NCBI GenBank assembly: GCA_035693025.1
Contig: DASSHI010000032.1
Coordinates: forward strand, 1-51,561
Source of the DNA: VRUE01 sp035693025
GTDB taxonomy: Bacteria > Actinomycetota > Thermoleophilia > Solirubrobacterales > 70-9
Direction of reading: 5' to 3'
Length of the DNA: 51,561 nt
This document shows positions 43,943 through 51,561 of the stretch, one piece after another (the stretch's first letter is position 1; each line of letters opens with the position of its first letter). The notes under the pieces are model-generated. The model ran no database searches. It was not told the DNA's origin and saw nothing but the letters and a program-made list of their open reading frames with translations. The translations under genes were made by a program, and so were the position numbers.

Positions 43943-45070
43943 CTAGATGTCGGATGGTGGTTGCAGGGTCGTGCGCGTGTAGACGCCGACGAGGGAGCAG
44001 TTGACGTAGCCGAACGACTCGAGATCGGCCAGCGCGGCAGCCGCCTCGGCGCCCGCGAGACCGAGATCCGCAGCGATCGCGTCGCCGGTCTCGGCGCCGA
44101 GCTCGAGCGCCTCGAGCACGAGCTGCTGCGCGTGGCTGAGCTGCGGCCCGACGCGCTCGATCCGGCGCACCCCCGGCCCGAGCATTGCGTCGAGCACGTC
44201 CTGCGCGTCGCGGACGAGGCAGGCGCCCCCGGCGAGCAGGTTGTTCGGCGCGACCGAGACGCGCGAGCCGACTGGGCCCGGCACGGCTCCCAGGTCGCGT
44301 CCCAGGTCGGCGGCCAGGTCCGCCGTGATCAACGACCCGGAGCGCGCCGCCGCCTCGACCACGATCGTCATCCCCGAGAGCGCCGCCATGATCCGATTGC
44401 GGGCGGGGAAGCTCCAGCGCCAGGCGCCGCAGCCGGGCGGAAGCTCGGAGAGCACCAGGCCGGTCTCGGCGATCCGCCGCCACAGCGAGCGATGCGCCGC
44501 CGGATAGGCGACGTCGGCGCCGCAGCCGAGGACGGCCACCGTCAGCCCGGCGTCGAGGGCGCCGCGATGGGCGCAGGCGTCGATGCCGAAGGCGAGCCCG
44601 CTGACCACGATCAGCCCAGCGGAGGCGAGCTCGCGCCCCAGCTCCCGTGCCACCTCGCGGCCGTAGCCGCTGGCGCGGCGCGCGCCGACCACGGTCACCG
44701 CTTCCTCCGGCGAGAGTCGGAGGAGCAGCGCCGGGTCACCTCTTCCGATCAGCGCCCAGGGCGCGTCCGCGGCATCTCGCAGACCCACCGGGTACAGCGC
44801 ATCGTGGCGACAGCAGCCCCAGCACCCGGCGGCCTCCAGGTCGCCGTACAGGCGGGCCTCGGGCAGCGCTGCGATCTGGGCCAGGACCTGATCGGCCACT
44901 TTGGGCGCGACGACCTCGGCCAGATCGTCGTTGCCGAGGCGCAGCAGCTCGGGCGAGCGCCTTCCCGGCGCCCCGGTGGCGATCTTCTCGATATAGGGGG
45001 CCAGATGGGCAAGCAGGCGCGAGCGGCGCAGGCACTGCGGACATGCCTCGGGCTTGACTTGGCTAATCAC
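43943..45070 (-). CDS. dprA: DNA-processing protein DprA
   Basis: 375 residues. The Rossmann core shows VTVVGARRASGYGREVARELGRELASAGLIVVSGLAFGIDACAHRGAL and FPARNRIMAALSGMTIVVEAAARSGSLITADLAADLGRDLGAVPGP, the DprA/Smf signature. A C-terminal winged helix lies at about 305-365. It loads RecA on single-stranded DNA during transformation. The extra N-terminal cysteines (CPQCLRR) are unusual. Overlaps comM by 8 bp. Confidence 0.94.
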   Translation of the reverse strand: MISQVKPEACPQCLRRSRLLAHLAPYIEKIATGAPGRRSPELLRLGNDDLAEVVAPKVADQVLAQIAALPEARLYGDLEAAGCWGCCRHDALYPVGLRDAADAPWALIGRGDPALLLRLSPEEAVTVVGARRASGYGREVARELGRELASAGLIVVSGLAFGIDACAHRGALDAGLTVAVLGCGADVAYPAAHRSLWRRIAETGLVLSELPPGCGAWRWSFPARNRIMAALSGMTIVVEAAARSGSLITADLAADLGRDLGAVPGPVGSRVSVAPNNLLAGGACLVRDAQDVLDAMLGPGVRRIERVGPQLSHAQQLVLEALELGAETGDAIAADLGLAGAEAAAALADLESFGYVNCSLVGVYTRTTLQPPSDI

Positions 45071-46559
45071 GGTCTCTCCTCCTCAGTTGCAGCGCTTGGG
45101 CGATGTGGTCGCGTTCGATCGAGGCCGCGCCGTCGAGGTCGGCGATCGTGCGCGCCAGGCGCAGCACACGGTCGTGGGCGCGGCCGCTGAGCCGGCGGCG
45201 CCGGTAGGTGTCGGCCAGCAGCGCTGCAGCGTCCTCGTCGAGAGCGCATTCGCGGGCCTCGCCCGGGCTCATCTCGGCGTTGCAGCGCCCCGCGCCGAGA
45301 CGGGCTTCCTGTCGTTCCCGCGCCGCCGTCACCCGCGCGCGAACCTCGGCCGAGGGCTCCCCCGGCGGGCCGCCGATCTCAGCCGCCCCGGGTTGGCGGA
45401 TGGCGGCGAGGATGTCGATCCGGTCGGCAAGCGCTCCGCTCAGCCGACCCTGGTAGCGGCGCACGGCAAGCGGCGCGCAGGTGCACTCCGGATCGGCCTC
45501 GCCGCGCCCACAGGGGCAAGGGTTGGACGCGGCGACGAGCATGAAACGGCATGGCAGGCGGCGGTTGCTGCCGGCCCGCGCGATCGCCACCCAGCCGCTC
45601 TCAAGCGGCCCGCGCAGCGCCTCGAGCGTGTCGCGACGGAACTCGCAGAGCTCGTCGAGGAAGAGGACGCCGCGGTGGGCGAGCGTCGCCTCGCCGGGAC
45701 CCGGCGGGTTGCCTCCGCCGACGACTCCGGCTGGGCTGACGGTGTGATGCGGCGCCCGGAACGGGCGGCCGCCGCTAAAGCCCGGGTTGAGGCGGCCGCA
45801 GGCGCTCGCGATCCGCGCCACCTCGAGCGCCTCGCCGCCCGCAAGCGGAGGCAGGATCGAGGGCAGGCGGCTCGCCGCCAGCGACTTGCCCGCCCCCGGC
45901 GGCCCCACCATCAGCAGGCTGTGCCCACCGGCGGCTGCGACCTCCAGCGCGTAGCGGAGGTGCGGCTGGCCGCGCAGATCGGCCAGGTCCGGAGCGCCCG
46001 GGCGGGGGTCGAGCGACAGGGAGAGCGGCTGCGGGCGGGCGGGCGTCCACTCCCCCGTCGCAAGCTGCACGACCTGGGCGAGGCCCTCCAGCGGCAGCAC
46101 CTCGATCCCACTGACGAGCGATGCCTCGGGCCCGTTCTCGGCGGGCACGACGATCGCCCCGGCGCCTTGCTCGCGCGCCGCCTCGGCGATCGCCAGGACA
46201 CCCGGCACGCCCCGCACCGCCCCGTCGAGCGCCAGCTCGCCGACCATCGCGACGCGCGCCAATCGGTCCCACTCGAGCTGGCCGGAAGCCACCAGCAGCG
46301 CGACCGCGATCGCCAGGTCGAGACCCGGCCCGGCCTTGCGCAGGCTGGCGGGCGCGAGGTTGGCGACGATGCGCTGCAGGGGGAAGTCGAAGCCGCAGTT
46401 GGCAAGCGCCGCCCGCACCCGCTCACGCGCCTCGCGCACCGCCGCATCGGGAAGGCCGACGACGTTGAAGGCCGGCAGCCCGCGGTGCACGTCGACCTCG
46501 ACCCGAACGGGCCGGGCCGAAATGCCGTCGAGGGTGAACGTCCGCGCAGTGGCGAGCAT
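45063..46559 (-). CDS. comM: Mg-chelatase-like ATPase ComM/YifB
   Basis: 498 residues. The N-terminal Lon-protease-like domain (VEVDVHRGLPAFNVVGLPDAAVREARERVRAAL) is followed by an AAA+ core with Walker A GPPGAGKSLAASRLP, Walker B GVLFLDELCEF and RFMLVAASNPCPCG, then the C-terminal helical domain. ComM is a branch-migration helicase used in natural transformation. Its pairing with dprA and the nearby yraN is the usual gene order. Confidence 0.95.
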   Translation of the reverse strand: MLATARTFTLDGISARPVRVEVDVHRGLPAFNVVGLPDAAVREARERVRAALANCGFDFPLQRIVANLAPASLRKAGPGLDLAIAVALLVASGQLEWDRLARVAMVGELALDGAVRGVPGVLAIAEAAREQGAGAIVVPAENGPEASLVSGIEVLPLEGLAQVVQLATGEWTPARPQPLSLSLDPRPGAPDLADLRGQPHLRYALEVAAAGGHSLLMVGPPGAGKSLAASRLPSILPPLAGGEALEVARIASACGRLNPGFSGGRPFRAPHHTVSPAGVVGGGNPPGPGEATLAHRGVLFLDELCEFRRDTLEALRGPLESGWVAIARAGSNRRLPCRFMLVAASNPCPCGRGEADPECTCAPLAVRRYQGRLSGALADRIDILAAIRQPGAAEIGGPPGEPSAEVRARVTAARERQEARLGAGRCNAEMSPGEARECALDEDAAALLADTYRRRRLSGRAHDRVLRLARTIADLDGAASIERDHIAQALQLRRRDRD

Positions 46560-46668
46560 GGAGCCACGCTCACCGGCGCAGGCGCGCGTGTGGCGCGCAG
46601 GCTCTAAATCTTCTGGGACGCCTCTGTGACCGAAGGCATCAGCTCGGCGATCGGCCTACCTTCGGACG

Positions 46669-47046
46669 ATGACCCGGACCCGCCAACGGCTCGGCAAGGC
46701 CGCGGAGGATCTCGTCGCGGCGCGGCTCGCAGCCGGCGCGTGGGAGATCGTCGAGCGCAACGCCCGCACCCGCCAGGGCGAGCTGGACATCGTCGCCCTC
46801 GACCGCCGCGCCCTGGTCTTCGTCGAGGTCAAGGCCGGGCGGGCCGGCTCGCTCTACGGCCCCGAGCGCCCCGTCCTTGCCGTCGGCGCACAGAAGCAGC
46901 GCCGCATCCGCCGCCTCGCGACCGCCTGGATGAGCGAGCGCCGCGACCTGCCCCGCTACGACTCGATCCGCTTCGACGCCATCGGCGTCACCTACGACCA
47001 CGCCGGCCGCGTGACCGACTACGAGCACATTTGTGGGGCCTTTTAA
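46669..47046 (+). CDS. yraN: YraN/UPF0102 family nuclease-like protein
   Basis: 125 residues with the Holliday-junction-resolvase-like fold: GKAAEDLVAARLAAGAWEIVERNARTRQGELDIVALDRRALVFVEVKAG contains the E-D-ExK residues. In many bacteria it sits beside dprA/comM and rnhB, as here, but on this chromosome it is on the opposite strand. Confidence 0.9.
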   Translation: MTRTRQRLGKAAEDLVAARLAAGAWEIVERNARTRQGELDIVALDRRALVFVEVKAGRAGSLYGPERPVLAVGAQKQRRIRRLATAWMSERRDLPRYDSIRFDAIGVTYDHAGRVTDYEHICGAF

Positions 47047-47132
47047 CGAGTTCGACTGACCAAGCAGGTCAAGGACGCAGGGAGCGTGGCGTGCTCTGCA
47101 CGCGAGCGACCGAGGACGCAGAGATGCGCCGG

Positions 47133-47774
47133 TCAGGCGAACTCGAGCTGAGAGTACGCGACGCTCTGAAACGAGCGGCGGTGCAGCGGCGAGATGCCGA
47201 GCCGCTCGATCGCGGCGCGATGCTCGGGGGTCGAGTAGCCGACGTGCTCCTCGAAGCCCCAGCCGGGATAGCTGCCGGCGGCGCCGTGCATGTAGCGGTC
47301 GCGGGTGACCTTGGCGATCACCGAGGCGGCGGCGATGGCGGCGCTGGTGCCATCTCCTTCGACCACCGCGCGGTGCGGGACCGCGCACTCGCGAAGGGAG
47401 AAGCCGTCGACCAGGCAGGTGGCCTCCTCACCCGGCGCCAACCGCTCCAGCGCGCTCGAGAGCGCTTCGATGTTGGTCACGTGCAGGCCCCGATCGTCGA
47501 TCCCGCGGGCGCAGCGAACGACGACGCTGACCCTGCTCGCCGCCCGCAGCACGGCCGGGTAGAGCTCCTCGCGCTTCTCGGGCTTCATCTGCTTGGAGTC
47601 GTGCAGCCCGGCAAGCGAGCGGCGGTCGGCGTGGGAGAGGGTCTCGTAGTCGAGCAGCACAGCGGCCGCGACCAGCGGCCCCGCCAGGCAGCCCCTGCCC
47701 GCCTCGTCGGCGCCGGCGACCTGGCGGCTGCCGAGGCCACGGTCGAAGGCGAACAGTCGGCGCGAACGCGCCAG
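47133..47774 (-). CDS. rnhB: Ribonuclease HII
   Basis: About 213 residues. VAGADEAGRGCLAGPLVAAAVLL (catalytic DE), HDSKQMKPEKREEL, CLVDGFSL and VEGDGTSAAIAAASVIAKVTRDRYM are characteristic. It removes ribonucleotides from DNA. No ATG, GTG or TTG is found near the expected N-terminus; a CTG at 47774, 17 bp after the lepB stop, is the best guess, so the start is uncertain. Last gene of the ffh-rnhB operon. Confidence 0.9.
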   Translation of the reverse strand: MARSRRLFAFDRGLGSRQVAGADEAGRGCLAGPLVAAAVLLDYETLSHADRRSLAGLHDSKQMKPEKREELYPAVLRAASRVSVVVRCARGIDDRGLHVTNIEALSSALERLAPGEEATCLVDGFSLRECAVPHRAVVEGDGTSAAIAAASVIAKVTRDRYMHGAAGSYPGWGFEEHVGYSTPEHRAAIERLGISPLHRRSFQSVAYSQLEFA

Positions 47775-47790
47775 GCGGCGCTGGTGGGCC

Positions 47791-48357
47791 TTAGAGGGTC
47801 CCGACGCGGTCGGGCGGCCAGTAGGTGGCGAAGGCCTTGCCGATGATCCACTTGCGGGGGACCGGGCCCCAGAAACGGCTGTCGTCGCTTGCCCCACGGT
47901 TGTCGCCCATCATGAAGTACTCGCCCGGCGGAACGGTGATCGATTTGGGCAAATTGCAGGCGGGGGCGACGCCGCAGGGGTTGATGTACGGCTCTTCCGA
48001 CTTCTCCACGCCGTTTACGACGGGATGGCCTTCGCGGATGCTGAGCGTGTCACCCGGGCCGGCGACGATGCGCTTGATGAAGTTCTGACTCGACTCTTCG
48101 GACGTCGACTGTGGGCAGGACTGCCTCGGCGAATGCGGCGCGCCGCATTCCGGATCGCCGCTGTCGGCCCCCTTCGGGGGGTGGAAGACGACGATGTCGC
48201 CGATCGACGGGTCTTCGAAGTGGTAGATGAAGCGGCTGACGAGCACGCGCTGGCCGATGTCGAGCGTCGGCTCCATCGAGCCCGAGGGGATCTGGTAGGG
48301 CTTGATCAGCCATGCCTGTATGGCCAGCGCCAAGCCCAGCGCCAGCGCCACGATCAC
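47791..48357 (-). CDS. lepB: Signal peptidase I
   Basis: 188 residues from GTG 48357. An N-terminal membrane span (VALALGLALAIQAWLIKPYQI) leads to the catalytic Ser in IPSGSMEPTL; the Lys is in NFIKRIVAGPGD and the C-terminal box is GEYFMMGDNRGASDDSRFWG. A CTG at 48414 overlapping the rplS stop (CTGA), with GAGGA upstream, would add 19 residues with a basic N-terminus more typical of LepB. Confidence 0.93.
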   Translation of the reverse strand: MIVALALGLALAIQAWLIKPYQIPSGSMEPTLDIGQRVLVSRFIYHFEDPSIGDIVVFHPPKGADSGDPECGAPHSPRQSCPQSTSEESSQNFIKRIVAGPGDTLSIREGHPVVNGVEKSEEPYINPCGVAPACNLPKSITVPPGEYFMMGDNRGASDDSRFWGPVPRKWIIGKAFATYWPPDRVGTL

Positions 48358-48410
48358 GACCAGCTCGATCAGCCCGCCGGCGCGCGTTTCCGGCTTTGGG
48401 ACGAGCCGTC

Positions 48411-48989
48411 TCAGGCCGGGTCCTCGACGTCGGGCTCTGCTTCAGCCTCAGGCACCGCGTCGTCGGTCTCCCCTACCTCAGACTCCTCAGCTTTCTCCTC
48501 GGCCGGCTCCGCGACGTCCTCCTCGGAGGCCTCTGCGGCGGCGGCCTGCGGATCCTCGGCCTGGGGCTCTTCGTCCCCCCCCTGGACCGCGCCCTCCGCG
48601 TCGGCTGCGGCGGTCGGCGTCGCGATCAACTCCTCGTCGATGCCCCAGCGCCGCTCGGCGACCCGTGCCGCCTTGCCGATCCGGCCGCGCAGGTAGTAGA
48701 GCTTGGCCCGGCGCACGTCTCCGCGCGCCGCGATCTCCAGCTTCTCGATCTTCGGCGAGTGAAGCGGAAAGGTTCGCTCTACACCGACTCCGAAGGACTG
48801 CTTGCGGACGGTGAAGGTCTCGCGCGCCCCCGAGCCCTGTCGCTTCAGCACGATGCCCTCGAAGACCTGGGTCCTTTCGCGCGAGCCCTCGATCACCTTG
48901 AAGTGGACGCGCACGCGGTCGCCGGGGGCGAAGGACGGAATGCCCTGCCTCAGCTGGCGACGCTCGATGCTGTCGATTACGGAGCTCAT
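48411..48989 (-). CDS. rplS: Ribosomal protein L19 with long acidic extension
   Basis: 192 residues. Residues 1-115 are standard L19 (PSFAPGDRVRVHFKVIEGSRERTQVFEGIVLKRQG and RGRIGKAARVAERRWG). The remaining 75 or so residues are Ala/Glu/Asp-rich and presumably disordered (for example EASEEDVAEPAEEKAEESEV). The canonical protein is about 115 residues, so the tail is an unusual addition. Confidence 0.95.
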   Translation of the reverse strand: MSSVIDSIERRQLRQGIPSFAPGDRVRVHFKVIEGSRERTQVFEGIVLKRQGSGARETFTVRKQSFGVGVERTFPLHSPKIEKLEIAARGDVRRAKLYYLRGRIGKAARVAERRWGIDEELIATPTAAADAEGAVQGGDEEPQAEDPQAAAAEASEEDVAEPAEEKAEESEVGETDDAVPEAEAEPDVEDPA

Positions 48990-49046
48990 TGGCGAGAAAA
49001 AACCGCCGGAGCCGGGGTCGGCCGCCGCGCGGAGCGGGAATCGTAC

Positions 49047-49724
49047 CTACTCGGGGTTTTTTTCGAGCTGCTCTGCTCGGGCCCTGCTCTGCTCGACCCG
49101 CCACTCGCGCACCCGCTCGTGGTCGCCGGAGAGCAGGACGTCGGGCACGCCCCAGCCCCGGTACGACGGCGGTCGCGTGTAGTGGGGGTACTCCGGCGCT
49201 CCCTCCAGCACCCTGCTGAACGACTCCTCGACCGCGCTCTGGGCGTGCCCCAGGGCCCCCGGCAGCTTGCGCATCAGGACGTCGGCGACGACCATCGCGG
49301 GCAGCTCCCCGCCGGCCAGCACGTAGCGGCCGATCGAGATCTCGTCGTCGGCCAGGTGAGCGTGCACGCGCTCGTCGAAGCCCTCATAGCGCCCGCAGAG
49401 CAGCGCCACGTGATGCTCCTGAGTCAGCTCGTCGGCAAACTCGTCGTCGAGCAGTCGCCCGGTCGGCGAGAGCAGCACGACCCGCGGGTTCTCGCCGCGC
49501 GCGTAGGCAGCCTGCAGGGCCGCGTCGACCACGTCGACCCGCAGCACCATCCCCGCCCCGCCCCCGTAGGGAGCGTCGTCGACCTGCCCGGCGCCGAGCG
49601 GCGTCGTCTCGCGGTAATTGAACAGGTTCAGCTCGTTGCCTTTCGACAGCGCGTTCTGCACCGATCGCTGCCCCTGGAACCAGTCGAAGGCCTCCGGGAA
49701 GAGGGTGAAGACGTCGAGCCGCAA
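49047..49724 (-). CDS. trmD: tRNA (guanine-N1)-methyltransferase
   Basis: 225 residues of the SPOUT family: MRLDVFTLFPEAFDWF at the start, DAPYGGGAGMVLRVD, LLCGRYEGFDERV and SIGRYVLAGGELPAMVVADVLMRKLPGALG. It methylates G37 of tRNAs. It follows khpA by 4 bp; the rimM gene that normally precedes trmD is absent. Confidence 0.96.
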   Translation of the reverse strand: MRLDVFTLFPEAFDWFQGQRSVQNALSKGNELNLFNYRETTPLGAGQVDDAPYGGGAGMVLRVDVVDAALQAAYARGENPRVVLLSPTGRLLDDEFADELTQEHHVALLCGRYEGFDERVHAHLADDEISIGRYVLAGGELPAMVVADVLMRKLPGALGHAQSAVEESFSRVLEGAPEYPHYTRPPSYRGWGVPDVLLSGDHERVREWRVEQSRARAEQLEKNPE

Positions 49725-49728
49725 GCGC

Positions 49729-49959
49729 TCAGTCGAGGATGTCGACGACGACCCTGCGGTCGAGACGCACGGCGGCGGCCTTGGCGACGGTGCGGATCGC
49801 GTTGGCGACGCGCCCCCCTTTGCCGATCACCCGCCCGAGATCCCCCTCGGCGACGCTGATCTCATAGATCAGGTCCCCGTCCTCCTCCAGCTCCTCGACC
49901 TCGACCGCGTCGGGCTCCTCGACCAGGGCCCTGACGAGGAATTCGAGAAGCTCGCTCAC
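49729..49959 (-). CDS. khpA: KH-domain RNA-binding protein (KhpA/YlqC)
   Basis: 76 residues from GTG 49959: a single KH domain with the GxxG loop in LGRVIGKGGRVANAIRTVAKAAA. Sits between rpsP and trmD as in most Gram-positive bacteria. Longer frames extending upstream run into rpsP and are not used. Confidence 0.93.
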   Translation of the reverse strand: MSELLEFLVRALVEEPDAVEVEELEEDGDLIYEISVAEGDLGRVIGKGGRVANAIRTVAKAAAVRLDRRVVVDILD

Positions 49960-49967
49960 CGTGCCGG

Positions 49968-50222
49968 CTAGCTTCCGGAGGCGGCGATGCCCTTGGTCCG
50001 CAGCAGCGTGGCCACGGTCTCCGAGGGCTGTGCCCCGTGCTCGAGCCAGTGGCGCGCGCGCTCCTCGTCGAACTCGATCGTCGAGGGCTCGGTCTGCGGG
50101 TTGTACTGGCCGATCGTCTCGATCGTGCGCCCGTCGCGCGGCGAGCGTTTGTCGGCGACGACGATCCGCCACACGGGGTTCTTCTTCGAACCCACTCTTC
50201 TCAGTCTGATTCTTACGGCCAT
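49968..50222 (-). CDS. rpsP: Ribosomal protein S16
   Basis: 84 residues starting MAVRIRLRRVGSKKNPVWRIVVADKRSPRDGRTIE, the highly conserved S16 N-terminus. Located between ffh and khpA in the standard order. Confidence 0.97.
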   Translation of the reverse strand: MAVRIRLRRVGSKKNPVWRIVVADKRSPRDGRTIETIGQYNPQTEPSTIEFDEERARHWLEHGAQPSETVATLLRTKGIAASGS

Positions 50223-50245
50223 AGGCAGCGCGGGAGGTTACAGGA

Positions 50246-51561
<1,316 letters not shown>

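Noticed and set aside
47089..47103. Terminator between yraN and rnhB (GCGTGC-TCT-GCACGC)
   Set aside because: A 6-bp stem with a 3-nt loop and no T-tract is too weak to call in this GC-rich DNA.

Overview
The window is 51.6 kb of high-GC, gene-dense DNA with many GTG starts and stop/start overlaps. The gene set (membrane nitrate reductase, actinobacterial-type GltBD, a GH15 trehalase-like enzyme, WhiG/FliA-type sigma factor, YkuD transpeptidase) fits a high-GC actinobacterium, plausibly a member of Thermoleophilia/Solirubrobacterales. That placement is an inference from gene style; no marker gene was compared.

Layout. 1-1254: N-terminal part of narG (minus). 1394-7783: cupin, gltB, gltD (plus; overlapping starts). 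7886-13660: a nitrate/nitric-oxide stress block: AhpD-like, NnrS-like, MIP18/DUF59, DUF2249, a small protein, the di-iron Fe-S repair protein RIC, ferredoxin, OsmC and a sulfide:quinone-reductase-like flavoprotein. A 23-bp palindrome (TTTACACA-N7-TGTGTAAA) lies in front of narG, of ric and between osmC and the flavoprotein, so these look like one regulon. 13697-16158: AlkA, DUF488, hemerythrin and an ArsR/SufR-type cysteine-containing regulator. 16305-25193: a stress or dormancy-like block with a NarL/DosR-type two-component pair, universal stress proteins, GH15 enzyme, ferredoxin-reductase-like flavoprotein, ECF-like sigma factor and GreA-like factor. Four 18-bp palindromes (ATGGGY-N6-RCCCAY), reminiscent of DosR boxes, sit in its promoter regions.

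25202-34484 is a 9.2-kb integrated element in a tRNA-Gly(GCC) gene. It is bounded by a 45-bp direct repeat of the tRNA 3' half and carries a tyrosine integrase, a likely excisionase, an XRE repressor, a DnaB-N/RecA-fold replication ATPase whose 3' end holds nine copies of a 7-bp iteron-like motif, a lipoprotein, many tiny overlapping genes, and a membrane protein next to the right attachment site. There is no visible conjugation, capsid or portal gene, so it looks like a small replicating integrative element or satellite.

34515-51561 returns to ordinary chromosome: tRNA-Gly, secreted trypsin-like protease, VOC dioxygenase, RNase HI-like protein, WhiG/FliA sigma factor, XerC/D recombinase, L,D-transpeptidase, folate cyclo-ligase, hydrolase, ilvD, thiD, dprA, comM, yraN and the rnhB-lepB-rplS-trmD-khpA-rpsP-ffh translation/secretion operon, which here has no rimM. 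The window ends inside ffh.
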